From contig OV884056.1 in the NCBI GenBank assembly GCA_930367215.1, forward strand, positions 89,291,285 through 89,355,284: DNA of 64,000 nt, read 5' to 3'. A model generated the notes under the pieces. It was not told the origin of the DNA, ran no database searches, and saw only the letters and a list, made by a program, of their open reading frames with translations. This DNA comes from Pollenia angustigena. Taxonomy: Eukaryota > Arthropoda > Insecta > Diptera > Polleniidae. The position numbers and the translations under genes were made by a program. This document shows, piece after piece, positions 22,740-35,156 of the stretch (positions are counted from its first letter, which is position 1; the number at the start of each line of letters is the position of its first letter).

Positions 22740-24050
22740 ACTAGAGTTTTTTTTCCCGGAGTTTTTCGATTCCCGGGAAAGCGGGAAATTTTTTTGAATT
22801 TCCCGGGATCCCGGGATCCCGCTCCATATAAATAATACACAGTAAATTAAATAAAAGAAATCCTTAAATACTACAAAATTAAATGAAGATTAAAAGAGGA
22901 ACTTGAATTATTATTACCTTACGGTTTTATATGTAAATTCCGTATTATTATTATGCTCTAGATACAAGATAAAAAATTAAGATAAACATAACAATTTAAT
23001 TCATAAAACAATAATAAAAACAAACACAAATTGAGGTACTCAAGATATGACATCAAAAAGTTAATTCATAAAATAGATAAAATATTTTAAATAAATATAT
23101 TAACATTTTTTAACGGCTTAGGAAATAACTTTCTGACACATTCAAAGCGCTTAGTAAGTCGTCAAAAAGTATATTGATTATTTTATTTACTAATTACCAT
23201 GTTTCCGAAAAATTTCGTTAATTTTTTTACCGAGGTTGGATAAATAGTTAAAAGTGCACCGTTGTAGAAGGCTTTTGATTCACAATAAGAAGCATTTTTT
23301 TTATAAACAACGTCTATATCAGTCAAATGTATGTAAAGGTTCATGCAAAAAATAGCATCAACCTCTTACAAACCTTTTCATTTCATTAGGTCTATCTGTA
23401 ATCTTTAGGACAATGTGTTTTTCAAATTGTATGTTGTAGTATCTTACACGAGTTTTTGTTTATCACCTAATAAACATATCGCTCCTTCATTGCAACATAG
23501 TCATATCTCAAAAAATCAAAAATTGTAAGTTATGTAAGCAAAGTGTTCCTTCATGCCTTCTCGTATTTTATCTCAAACTGAACCGAAATTATAGCAAAAT
23601 ATATCTTTAAATCGGTACATTTTGAAAACTTTAATCGCATTTTGCCAAGTTCATTTCTTTTTGTAGATATGACTATGTTACAATAAAGGAGCTATATGTT
23701 TAGGTATATGCTATTTTAAAGACTTGTCCATGGACAACTAAGCTTTACGACCTGCATCTTATTTTGAATTAATGTTCTTTATTAACTTTTCACTTCACTA
23801 AATTTATTTATTATCAACTGTTGCACTGCCTATTCTGTTTTAAGTAGATTTATTGCATCAGGAGACATTGATTTACGTATGTACTCACTTCTTGTAATTG
23901 ATCTAATCGACAACCCATCCACAGATGCTTATTTTAAGAGAATAGAAAACTAAATTTCAAAGTATAAATAGCTGTTTTCTTAAACTATGAGGAATTTTTT
24001 ATTTCCCGGGATCCCGCATGAAAAATCCCGGGAAATCGGGAAATATAATT
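22740..24050. repeat. element with CCCGGG-rich ends
   Basis: The left side (22753-22822) and right side (24004-24040) carry repeated TTTCCCGGGATCCCG-type palindromes in an otherwise very AT-rich stretch, facing each other. The limits are approximate and no coding frame is present. A smaller MITE (23464-23706) is inside. Confidence 0.5.
23464..23706. repeat. 243-bp TIR MITE
   Basis: CACCTAATAAACATATCGCT at 23464 and AGCTATATGTTTAGG at 23691-23706 are inverted, and the match continues inward through CAACATAGTCATATCT. About 50-bp arms with a few mismatches. Confidence 0.7.
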
Positions 24051-26150
24051 ATTGAAATCTCGCTCATCATTGTCGTTATGAGTTAAAGAACATCAGGGCA
24101 ATCTTCTTTTTCAGTCTTTCCTTATTTAACTTATGATAACGTCCGTTTTGTATAATTATTTGATGGAGGCCATAGTAATCAGGAGCCAATACGAAGGTTT
24201 AGGTTGATCGATGGCTTTGAGAGGCGGCTCCTATAAGAGCTACTCAAAATATAGTGGGCTGAAATAAACCTTTGGACTAACTATTTTGTGAATTCTTATT
24301 CCTTTATCTATCCTTAGCTAACATTTTTTTTTAGCTTTGACAGAGGTGACCTTAAATTCATAGAAAAATGCATCTTTATATTAATGATGCCCTAACATCA
24401 GAATTGTGACATCAATGTTATCACAAATGACGTCATCATAAAATTTTGTAATGTTGTATGTTTCATCTATGCTACGACATCAATTCGATGCCACATTTTA
24501 TGTATTATTGACATTATTTTCATGTCAAGAAGCGAAAAATTCCCACATTCTTTTTGTTTAAATTAAGTTAAATACATAAAATTTTCAAAGTATTAATGGT
24601 CACGAAAACCATATCGCACATTCTGCTGGTGTCTTATAATTAAGAGTTCTTCCGTAAACAAAAGACGGAATTCAAAAAAAAAGGGAAATAAACATGTAAC
24701 ACGGGTAAGTAAAAAATAATAATATTCTTTCACTTTGACTTAAGTCAATCCCCATGCCTCAATTTAATGACAAACTGTTCCTAATGAGGCCTTTTTCTGC
24801 TGATACTGATTCATCGCACTAATGAATTTCTTTTATCAAACTGACTCCTATTCGTTATTTTTGTGATGCCGATGTGTCATCCCATTGATGACATATTTTC
24901 AACTGCTGACAATTTGGCCAAGTGATGTTAAGGCTTACATCACAATGGTGAAAAGTGTCATGGGGTCAAAAACGAACCTAGAACTGATGTCAAAATACAT
25001 CAGCGCAATGACGCCTTTTCTGTCAGTGTAGAGAAAAAATTTTAAAAAAGTTTTAGGCCTCTATAAACTGGCAATTAAAATTAAATCAAAAGCATATTAA
25101 CGAAATTTTCCGTCTTTAAATTTCAGGTAACTTAAAATTTTTTTTCCCGGAAATTTCCAAGTCATCTATTGCTGCCGAATAGGCTATCAGGATTGCAGTA
25201 TTGTATCTTCTCCGGTCTTGTAGACTACACTACTGTACTTCATTTTAAGTTTGACTTTAAATTTGTGAAATGTAGTTTTATAGCAAATAAACATTTACTA
25301 CTCTTAAACGAACCAGTATTAGTGGCGTTTTGATTTTTGTATGTATTTAATAAAAACCATCGTACTCCCTGATTAACTCAAACTATATTTTTGATTCTGT
25401 AATTTTTTTTATTTTAAATTAAAATCACAAACGCATTTTTAACAAACATTTGCATAAAAAATAGAATTAACTCACACATTCATAGTAACAGTAAATATTT
25501 ATTAGAATAATCGTTTGAATAGTTGAGTGTTGTTGCTCGTAGGTATGTGATTGAAATAATATGAAAACAATTATATAAAAGCTTATACATACATATAAAC
25601 ATACACCTTTACATAAACATAGTTGCATACATAGATATGTGTATACTAATGTATGGCTGTGTGTACAAAATATAACAAATTTTAAATGGTTTGATTGCAA
25701 TCATATTAATTAACCCACTAATAAGCAACGGCTCTTTAAAAACCCAATCGCGGATAACTTTATAAAATAAAGTATTTTGTTCATTGACAGGACTATAAGG
25801 AATTTAGGTCTTCACTAAGAATAACTGTATCCCATCAAGGATCTAATACGTAAAGGTTTTTGTGATGTGGCGTCCACCCTAAGCGTAAGACCCAAATTTG
25901 TTTTTTACTGATTTACTTCAATAGTGACATAACTCAAAAAAAACATCCATTTCGTTTAAAGTTTTCAGTTTGCTTAAACCACTTAGAAGAAAATAACAAC
26001 ACATTCTGTTCGCTAAGTTCAAAATTGAAATTTTTTGCATTATAGCACTACTTATTAAAGTAAATGAGTGATAAAATATAGTATAAATGGAAAAATAAAC
26101 CACACAAATGGCTTGGCAAACACAGATTTTGTTTTCTTTTTGTGTTAGCC
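24051..26150. other. non-coding DNA with TGACATCA-rich stretch
   Basis: 24340-25030 is rich in GATGTCA/TGACATC words and may be an old repeat element starting and ending near TGACAGA. The rest shows nothing. Confidence 0.35.
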
Positions 26151-26154
26151 AATA

Positions 26155-27180
26155 CACAACACCCTTGTCAAAACTTGTTTCATTTGGTCTCGGTGATAAT
26201 TTCACTCGATTAATAACGAGTTTTCTCAGAGATCGCACTATACGAGTTGTTATAGATGGGGTTTCATTAAACGAGTTCAAGATTCATTCAGGGGTGCCGC
26301 AAGACTCCGTTCTTTCTCCTACTCTATTTCATATTTTTCTAAATGCCATCCTACTCATTTGAATGCTATGCGGCAGAATATGAATGATACGCTTGGCCGA
26401 GATCTTGACATATTCTCGGAATGGGGTCGTGCAAATAGCGTCGATTTTAATGCTCGAAAAACTCAATGTTGCGTGCTGACGCATAAACGCGCGACAGATC
26501 AGCGTGCCTCATCTGTTTATGTGAGTGGTGTAATTATTGAGGAATCAGAATCTCTTGATGTTCTGGGCATTAGGATACAATGTGATGTCCGATGGACAGA
26601 ACTTATATTCAGGATGTCGAAAGAAGCATTCAAGTGCCTCGGTTTTTTAAGACGGTGTAGGATATACTTCATTCCATCTGATCTCCTAACTATTTATACC
26701 ACCTATTCCCGACCGCGTATGGAATACAACTCTCATGTGTGGGCCGGTGCTTCAAAGTCTATTTTGGAGCTTCTCGACCGGGTGCAGGAGAAGGCGAAGG
26801 TTCTCATTGGTGACAGTATGGTATCCAATTCTATTGACTCCCTTGAGCACCGTCGCAATGTGGGTTGTATTTGCCTGTTTCACCGGTACTACAATGGGAT
26901 GTGTTCTGACGAAATTAGGGATCTGGTTCCCGAAACCCGTACGTTTGCTAGTAATACACGTTTTTATTCAAAAGCTCATCCATTTGTGGTCGATTGGCAG
27001 GTGAATCGTACAACGCATTACAGAGAGAACTCTTTTTTCCCGGACAGTTCGTTTGTGGAATAACCTTCCTGCTGAAGTCTTTCCTCTCACTAACAACGTG
27101 AAAAAGTTCAAGTCGAATGTTCACAAACACTACTCCCTCTTCCTCCTTCCCATAACCTATTTTCCTTGTTCCAACACAAT
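26155..27180 (+). pseudogene. non-LTR retrotransposon reverse transcriptase fragment
   Basis: RT block 5 is visible as IHSGVPQDSVLSPTLF (the usual Gly after VPQ is Asp). It is followed by the thumb/C-terminal region: DLDIFSEWGRANSVDFNA, LGIRI, PRMEYNSHVWAGAS, LLDRVQEKA and, after a frameshift near 27050, LWNNLPAEVFP. The catalytic FADD/YADD box is missing: the frame breaks at 26360, just where it should occur, so an internal deletion has removed it. Jockey/CR1-like by its C-terminal pattern. The upstream RT and endonuclease are absent. Confidence 0.85.
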
Positions 27181-27248
27181 GCAATGCATTAGTAGGGGTC
27201 ATCTCCTGAATGCTGGTCCCAACCGAAAAAAAAACATGTTTGAACAAG

Positions 27249-27495
27249 CCTGTACCCATGTTCTGTAACTATAGTGAGAACTTCACGCATCAAAAAGTTG
27301 TGAAACAAAATATTCCACCGTTTCTCGAAAAGTGAGAAAAAAGTGTGTCTGTAACTCATGTCGAAAACTATCAAAAGAGGTTCCGTCGTAACGTTGAAAA
27401 TGTCATAACATTACACTCGAAGCCGATGTGAAATTGCAGACATTGAGAACGCCAATAACACATATCGGTGACGGCGACCAAAATTTGCTAAAATC
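27249..27495. repeat. dispersed repeat, copy 1
   Basis: Closely matches 56789-57030 in the same orientation, including CTGTAACTCATGTCGAAAAC and AAAACTATCAAAAGAG. No TIRs are obvious and it is directly downstream of the RT fragment. Confidence 0.7.
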
Positions 27496-27647
27496 TTAAA
27501 TTTCTACATCATAAGTCTTGAATAGGGTTCAAAACCTACGGTAAATTTTGTAGCTACCCTTACAATAATTTGATAACGATTTTTTCGAGCTATAGTCAAA
27601 AATTGACTTTAGTAAAATAATTTAGGTCGCTATAATACAATTCAGTG

Positions 27648-27886
27648 GCCTGATTCTGGCAGTCATGATCGAGTACTTTCTCGATTCAAAGGAAATTTAA
27701 AATTTAATTATTTCAGTCAATACTAAAAGAATCGGAGTTATTTTTTTAGTGTTGTTAAGCATTAATTTGAGTTTCACAATACTGAAAAAATAATTTCGAT
27801 ACGTTCAGCATCGACTAAATGAAGTTGAAATAAAATTGCTTTCGAATCGAGAAAGTACTCGATCACGACTGCCAAAATTAGGTCCC
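27648..27886. repeat. 239-bp TIR MITE
   Basis: Arms include GATCGAGTACTTTCTCGATTC near 27675 and its complement near 27842-27862, within about 42-bp TIRs beginning GGCCTGATTCTGGCAGTC and GGGACCTAATTTTGGCAGTC. Confidence 0.75.
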
Positions 27887-28015
27887 AGTTATTCAACCCA
27901 ACTTCCACACACAGGCTTGTCAAACCAACACAAAAACAAAACACCCAAATATCACACGTGTGGGTTTAGAAGCACATGTAACAACTTTTACTTTGGGCAC
28001 AATATTTACACGGAC

Positions 28016-28795
28016 CAGTGTTGCCAATTTATGTATTTAGCCCATTTTGTTTTTTACAAAATTTTAATTACACTTTAAAAAAATTTCACAAAATAATAAA
28101 GTGGTTACGCACTTTTTTTACAATCATCTTAACGGCTAACTTACAAAGAAATGTGAAATAAAGGCCTTTAAATGGTATCAACATTTAAAAAAAAAAAATA
28201 ATAAAACAATCTTTTAATACAATTTTATTCACTTGGTACTTTTTCTGCAAAGCGGTCACCATTTGAACATATTTAATTCCCATCACAGTGTGTGTTGTTT
28301 TATGTATACTAATAAGTAACACAAATTCTTCATCACTAAAAACAGTTAAATTTTTGGAAAAAATGGCTAAAAAAAAACTAAAACTAACTAACTAACTAAC
28401 TAACTAAAAACCTATCAATATTATTAAAAAAAAACTTGGAAAATTTGTTTGTTACAATTAAATTGTACATAAGCGATAATTTTGTTTGTATTAATAAACT
28501 TTGTGTTATAATAAACTAAACATAAGAAAAATCTTAAAATAAGGAAAAGCTAAATTTATTGATAAAATTGATTTTTTATTGCAGAACTTATTTGCGTTAA
28601 CTAATTGAGAAAAGTTCAACTTTACAGCACAACTAATGCAACGTTTTTTGGTCTAAAATTTTTAAAAACTTGAAAGAAATTTGCATCAATAAAAATCGTT
28701 ACAAAAATGGTTAATGACTAAATATATGTTTTCTTGGCTAAACGAGATGAAAAATGTTTAAATCAAGCTACTAAATAGCTGAATTGGCAACACTG
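28016..28795. repeat. TIR element with CAGTGTTGCCAATT ends
   Basis: CAGTGTTGCCAATT at 28016 and AATTGGCAACACTG ending at 28795 are perfect complements, and the match extends about 30 bp. The ends look hAT-like, but the flanking 8-mers do not match. No gene inside. Confidence 0.65.
28384..28407 (+). repeat. (ACTA)n microsatellite
   Basis: About six ACTA units in a row. Confidence 0.9.
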
Positions 28796-30942
28796 ATACT
28801 AATGCTTTTTATGCCGGCATCAAAATAATGGAAAGGATATTATGCATTTCTGCTGATGTATGTAACACTTTAAAATGTTGGTCCTTTTAGTATCGATAAA
28901 CTCATAATTATTTCTCTGAATTTATCTAACGCTGCCCGTCCGTCCAGCTGGCTGAGAAGCTGGATGTCCATGTAAATCGTATGGACAAGGATTGGTCGCA
29001 AATTTGGAGATAATTCATCCGTTGTAGTTGTCCACAGGACCTGTTTTAAAAATAGTGAGAATCGGTTCATAATTTTGCATAGCCTCCATACAAGCTGCTT
29101 TGCGGAATTGAGTCTTATTCAGGCCTGTCACAGAAATCAATTTCGATCGAAAGTGGCAGCGATTTCGTAAATTGCTTCACATAAAAAAAATTACTTTCGA
29201 TCGGAATGGATTTTTGATAAAAACCCAATTTAAAGTAGATTGATCTTCTCCCATACAGGTTGGTTTTTTGGAAAATCACTTTAGTCACCGCGAGAGAAAA
29301 TTTTAATGTCGAACTTTTATTTAAACGAAACAAATTTTGTATTGAAAGGTTGATAAATTGTCATAACCAGAGAAACCGTAAATATGCAATCGATTTGTTA
29401 GAGCATATTTTTGCATATTTCAACCTTTTGCAGCATTTTTTGCGTATTTTAATTAAAAGGGCATTTTTGTTTTGTAGCATTTTTCTAGTTCACCTATTTG
29501 ACACCGGAGAATGTTTTTCTGAAGAGAGCTGTACAACATTCCAGTATTGCCCCCATAAAAAAAAAAAAACAAAAAATATTACAATTTATTCCACAGATGT
29601 CGAGCGTCTCCTGTTTGAAAAAAGAAGAGCTCGAAGAGAGTGGCAATTGCACAGATCTCCTCAACTTTAGAACTTACTAAAAGAGTGTACAAAAAGGCTA
29701 AGAAAGTTACTGCAGATTCAAAAAACGGCTTCTCCGAAAAATATCTTAAGGAACTTGATGCAACCCCGCAATCAGACTACTCATTATGGCGTGCAGCTAG
29801 AAATCTCAAAAGGCCAGTTGTCTCCTAGCTACCACTAGGAAACATGAATGGAAGTTGAGCAAGAAATGATAATGAAAAAGGAAATCTGTTTGTTAATCAT
29901 AAATCCCCTAAGATTTGAAATAAGAGAAATCGAAACAGCTATTTGTGATTTAAACCCCAAGAAGGCTCCTGGTTTTGATAAGATCAGCAACAAAATGCTT
30001 TTGGAGCTACCCAGCATAGCAAAGAAAATAATTCTTTTAATTTGTAATGCTATTTTACGCCTTGAATACTATCCTCAAAAGTGGAAGGTTTCCTTAGTCA
30101 CCATGATACCTAAACCAGGAAGGATCATACAAAAGTTGAGTCATATAAGCCTATAAGCTTACTTTCTAATATATAAAAGCTGTTTGAGAAGCTGTTAGTG
30201 TCAAAATTAACTCCAATTTTAAATGAAAACAGATGTATTCCTAACCACCAATTCGGCTTTAGAAAAGAACACCGCACAATTGAACAAACCCATCGAATAG
30301 TAAGCGCTAAAAGAAAAGCCTTTGAAGAAAGAAAATATTGTTCCGCTCTCTTCATCGATGTTTCTCAAGCTTTTGATAAGGTCTGGCACGAAAGGCTTAT
30401 TACATAAATTGAAGCAAAATTTTCCAGCAAACACACACAAGCTACTAAGTCGGTCGTCAATTTATTATTAAAGAAGGAAATTTCTTCAGTTCACCTCAGC
30501 CAATTGGCGCTGGAGTCCCACAAGGCAGCATCCTGGGCCCTCTAATATACTTAATTTATACATCGGGCATGCCAACAAACAACATCCAAACTTCAACATT
30601 TGCAGACGATACAGCTTTTCTAAGCGTAGAAATATGGTTAAAACAATGGAGGATGCCATATAGAGGCAATATTAACTCAAATGAAACTAAAAGCCATTCA
30701 AATTCATTGGCTTATTGGTAGAAATTCTGTCCTTAGTCTCGACAACAAACTGCTACTTTACAACTCCATCTTAAAGCCAATCTGGTGCTATGGTATCCAG
30801 TTATGGACATTGCCTCGGCCTCTAATATCGAAAAAATTCAAAGGCGCTAAAATAAACTTGTTCGAATAATCACCGCTGCCCCTTGGTATGTTAAAAACTC
30901 CAATATTCACAAGGATCTCAATGTTCCATTAGTTAAAACTAT

Positions 30943-31563
30943 TGGGGTTTTCTTTTCTAAAAAATAATGATGCATTATAGTTGTGTAATATATTTATTAG
31001 GTTACACGAACCCTCACAAAGTGATACATTTTTCTAAATTACAATGGAACAAAATAATAGCTACGTTTTACACTCAACACTAATGTGTATTTAGCGTGTT
31101 AAATATTGAATGCAAAGTTTGTACTAAAAGCGATATTCACCACGCTTGTAGCAATTTTCAACATTAAATTTTCTTACAATTCCAATAAGCGTTAACAGCA
31201 CTGATTTTCAATAATTAATGTCAGCTGTTGTTAAACATTTTGCGACAAACAAAATATAATAAAAGTTTAACAAACGAAAAACAAAAAGTTTTTATATCCA
31301 CCACAATATAACTAAAAACACAAGAAAAAAAAAATACTTGCTTGCATAAAAAAGTACTTTACGCAGATGCAAAAAAGGGTATTATCTCACACTCTGTTAT
31401 AACTGCGGGTAAGAAATGGAACACATTTTCCATTTATTGTTGCAACATGTTAAGAAAGGAAAACGACAACTTCTCACATTTTTGCATATATTTTTAGAAT
31501 GGAACAAAAACCCGCACAAATGGTAGCATATATGGAACATTATTGTCAGAAAAGAAAACACCA
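30943..31563 (+). mobile_element. 621-bp TIR element, copy 1, inserted in the Jockey-like sequence
   Basis: Ends TGGGGTTTTCTTTTCT and AGAAAAGAAAACACCA are inverted. It is flanked by TAT on both sides (30940-30942, 31564-31566), a 3-bp target duplication. Removing the element and one TAT restores the reading frame of the host Jockey-like sequence. There is no transposase, so it is non-autonomous. A PIF/Harbinger-type origin is possible from the 3-bp duplication but is not established. Confidence 0.8.
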
Positions 31564-31594
31564 TATGATTAAGAAATATGCAGTAAAATACTTA

Positions 31595-32220
31595 TGGTGT
31601 TTTCTTTTCTGACAATAATGATCCATATATGCTACCATTCGTGCGGGTTTTTGTTCCATTCTAAAAATATATGCAAAAATGCGAGAAGTTGTCGTTTTCC
31701 TTTCTAAACATGTTGCAACAATAAATGGCAAATTTGTTCCATTTCTTACCCGCAGTTATAACTGAGTGTGAGATAATGCCCTTTTTTGCATCTGCGTGAA
31801 GTACTTTTTTATGCAAGCAAGTATTTTTTTTCTTGTGGTTGCGGACAATTTGCGTTATATTGTGATTTTTAGTTATATTGGGATGGATATAAAAACTTTT
31901 TGTTTTTCGTTTGTTTTACTTTTATTATATTTTTTTGTCGCAAAATGTTTAACAACAGCTGACATTAATTATTGAAAATCAGTGCTGTTAACGCTTTTTG
32001 GAATTGTAAGAAAATTTAATGTTGAAAATTGCTACAAGCGTGGTGAATATCGCTTTTAGTACAAACTTTGCATTCAATATTTAACACGCTAAATACACAT
32101 TAGTGTTGAGTGTAAAACGTAGCTATTATTTTGTTCCATTGTAATTTAGAAAAATGTATCACTTTGTAAATATATTACACAACTATAATGTATCATTATT
32201 TTTTAGAAAAGTAAACACCA
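31595..32220 (-). mobile_element. 626-bp TIR element, copy 2, opposite orientation
   Basis: Nearly the reverse complement of 30943-31563, apart from two indels of about 20-25 bp (near 30995 in copy 1 and near 31845 in copy 2). Ends TGGTGTTTTCTTTTCT and AGAAAAGTAAACACCA. Flanked by TTA on both sides (31592-31594 and 32221-32223). Removal of the element and one TTA again keeps the Jockey-like frame open. Confidence 0.8.
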
Positions 32221-32989
32221 TTAAAAAGGCTCGAATTACATCCGAACTAGCTCGAAATATTTTAAATGATAGCGGCCACACTCGCATAAGGAGAAGAGAT
32301 ACTGCAGCACTTATCCATTTAGATAAGCGATAAACACCTATTTGTTTATAAGAACAGCACCCGCGATGAAGAAAAATTTTGTCGGGCACTGGCAGGACAT
32401 AAAATAAAGTATTAGGTTAAGATTTGATTAATTATTGTTAGTTCATATTTAATATATGAAGATTCAATAAAAAAAAAAATAATGAAAAAAACCTATTTGA
32501 AGCATATTTTGATACTTGTTAAATATTTTTTAAGATGCCTGCAAGTGCCCTCACAGTGAATAAAAAAAATTTAAATTTTGGTTTATAGATGGCTTTCTTC
32601 CTTATATGTATATTAGACTGGGTCAATTTTTTTGCCCACCAAGCGTATAGCAAAATCGTAATCTACGCAAAATTCTAAGAACTTTTCCTAAAGAAACAAT
32701 GGTTCTTAAATCAAAATCGAGCTTCCGGTTTTTGACTTGAAAATTTGGTGCTCAGGAAATCTGAAAAAAATAATACTTTTTTGGAAATATTTATTGAAAT
32801 TGGTGAATAGTTGGCCTGTATCGCTGAAAGAGGGCTTGTTTAAAAGAAAATTCTATCAGCTTTCTATATCTGTGCTCATTTTTAGAAACATCTGTACATT
32901 AATAATTGGTAAAGAGGTTTTTGTCAAAATAATCATAGTCAAGCCGATAAGAAACCTAAAACTGTTACAACTTTGATACACAAAAGTTA

Positions 32990-33310
32990 AATAAAATTAT
33001 TTAACTAAATTTTAATTCAAATTTGATTAAAACAAAATAATTCTGCGGCATTTTGACAAAACATCTTAAGTGGAGATAAGAGAGCAAAAAAGATTAAAAA
33101 AAAACTCGGCGAAAAAAGCATTTTTGTTAAAAAATAAAATAAATCGAAATTAAAGAATTTTAAAACGTAAGCAAAAATGTTTTTTAATGAAAATTCGTAC
33201 GATTAACACCATTTTTTTCAACTTTTTAATTTTGACTTAAGATGTTTTGTCGAAATGCCATAGAATTGATTAATCAAAACTTAATTAATCTTTAAATAAA
33301 ATTTAAGCAA
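32990..33310. repeat. palindromic MITE within the long-TIR element
   Basis: GACAAAACATCTTAAGT near 33052 and ACTTAAGATGTTTTGTC near 33236 are perfect complements, and flanking AT-rich arms extend the pairing outward. Confidence 0.6.
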
Positions 33311-33805
33311 AACCTGAAAATTATTATTCTATTTTTTATTAAAACGCAATTTTTTGGAAAATTCACAACAACAAAAAGGAACCGATTAAAATAAAAATAA
33401 AAGATTAAAAAAAAAATACTGGCTAAGGCGGGGGGTAAATAAATTTAGTTTCGGCCTATACATACAATTTCTTTTTTGCTATCCATTCGTGGTATTCTGT
33501 TGCGGCTTTTAATAGTAACTGCCAAAATATCATCTCGATTACATTCCATGGCACGTGGGAAACATTGGTAAGCAATTGTTCCCTGAATATAAGCCGGTAA
33601 CCCTAGATCAGTAAACGGAAGATGCTTGTAGTAAATGGCGGCTCAGACAAATTGCTATCGTCCATTTCCAATTTAAAAAATTATATGAGCTATAAAAGTA
33701 AAATTTCTGAAATACAATTGGACACTTTCAGAAGTTACAATTGGAAATTTCTGAAATACAATTAGAAAATTCTGAAATACAATTGGAAATGGTGTAGTCA
33801 GAATC

Positions 33806-34079
33806 ATAGGCCCAAATTATATAATTCGCAACGTTACGCCAAAGAATTACATTGAAAGCAAAAACAAAGTCATAAATATTTTGTAATTTTGTTGTTGCTT
33901 TCATCATAAAATTCTTTTTGCGTTTTAAAATTTCAAACGCCTCATTACTTGTGGCGTTGAAAATATTAAAACGGAACATGAATTTTTGTAGAAAGCGACA
34001 ACAAAATTACAAAATATTTATGAATTTGTTTTGCTTTCAATGTAATTCTTTGGTGTTGCGTTTTACATAATAAGAGCCA
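33806..34079. repeat. palindromic MITE within the long-TIR element
   Basis: About 80-bp arms: CCAAAGAATTACATTGAAAG near 33839 and its complement near 34034, then AAATATTTTGTAATTTTGTT and its complement. The outer ends (ATAGGC / GCCATA) also pair loosely. Confidence 0.7.
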
Positions 34080-34416
34080 TAATTTAAAAACAAAAAATAG
34101 ATAGGAAAAATTTAAAAGTTTGTAATTCTATCGTTCACACAATTTACCGTTAAAATTCTCACGTTTATTCCATTTTAGAAATGTATGGTAAACAAAAATA
34201 ATTTTTTTTATAAAAATTTTCATTTTTCCGACGCGTTTTCAAGAATAGCCAGCAATATTTAAAAAATGTAAAAAACTCGTATTAAGCGCATAACTTTATA
34301 AGTACTGTTATGGTTTAAAGGTTATGTTGGGCCTTGTGACCCATGATGTAATGTATTTTTTCTTTTTAATACATTTTTATTGACGTCGTAACCCAATAAA
34401 AATTGGAGCTTCGAAC

Positions 34417-34578
34417 GAAGCAGGTTTGTAAGGAAGACAGGAATTTTATATGGCGAGTTCCCACTTTGAAGCAATACATTTATGACACATAAAGCATATA
34501 AAAATTACTAGATGTAACGATTAGCTTTACACACTGATACAGTTATTTTTTAGTATTCTCCCTTACAAACCTGCTTCG
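34417..34578. repeat. short inverted repeat within the long-TIR element
   Basis: CGAAGCAGGTTTGTAAGGA at 34417 and its complement ending at 34578, about 21 bp with one mismatch. Confidence 0.6.
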
Positions 34579-34639
34579 TAGTAAGGGAATGCCGAATGTT
34601 ATTTTTTTAAGTTGTTGAGAGTTCTTTCACTTACTTGAG

Positions 34640-35156
34640 GGTTACACGATCAAGTTTTGGCTATCAAGTTTTAATACACTCACACTTTTTTACCAATACA
34701 CTCATACTTTTAAAAATTGATACGAACTTGCCTCTAAAATTCTCTTGCCAGTGAGTGTATCAATTTTCGTTCAAGAAAACAGCTTATTACAAATCTTTTG
34801 AAGTTGTTTTTGTTTTTTTTTTCACAAATATTTTGCCGGCAAAAGCTGAAGTTCTTTTTTTTACAAATTGTTGCGGGAATTTTAAAATTTTAACTAAAAA
34901 CCTAAAAAAATAGTGAAATATGTTTATTAATAAAATTAATAAGCAAAATGATAAAGTCCCTTCGAACAGCCTACAGTGCAGAAAAATCAAAAGTGGAAAA
35001 TAGCAAAACATTTTGAGTTGTTTTCTCGGTGACGACATCTTGAAAAAGTAAATTGCTTTCAACTTGCGTGCAGCCTACGTCACAGCTGTCAACTTTTGCA
35101 TATTTTGACAATCAGTATATGTAAAAGACTATCAAGAAAATCTTGATCGTGTGGCT
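34640..35156. repeat. TIR MITE within the long-TIR element
   Basis: ACACGATCAAGTTTTGGCTA near 34644 pairs with the complement of TATCAAGAAAATCTTGATCG near 35129-35150, giving about 34-bp TIRs. The small minus-strand frame inside is not a recognisable gene. Confidence 0.6.

Larger units (their letters stand above)
29575..32481 (+). pseudogene. Jockey-like non-LTR retrotransposon, 5'-truncated and interrupted
   Basis: Same family as the minus-strand copy at 51222-53475. Pieces in shifting frames: STDVERLLFEKRRARREWQ, LNPKKAPGFDKISNKML, NHQFGFRKEHRTIEQTHRIV, LFIDVSQAFDKVWHE, a GVPQGSILGPLIY box near 30515, FADDTAF near 30600, LIGRNSVLSLDNKLLLYNSI, APWYVKNSNIHKDLNVP. The frame then stops at an insertion of two inverted elements and resumes after 32221 with SELARNILNDSGHTRIRRRD. 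AATAAA and a poly(A) run end the element near 32481. Many stops and frameshifts: an old dead copy. The endonuclease is lost. Confidence 0.88.

Noticed and set aside
30944..32219. Single giant palindrome formed by an inverted duplication
   Set aside because: Separate 3-bp duplications, host sequence in the centre and private indels fit two independent insertions better.
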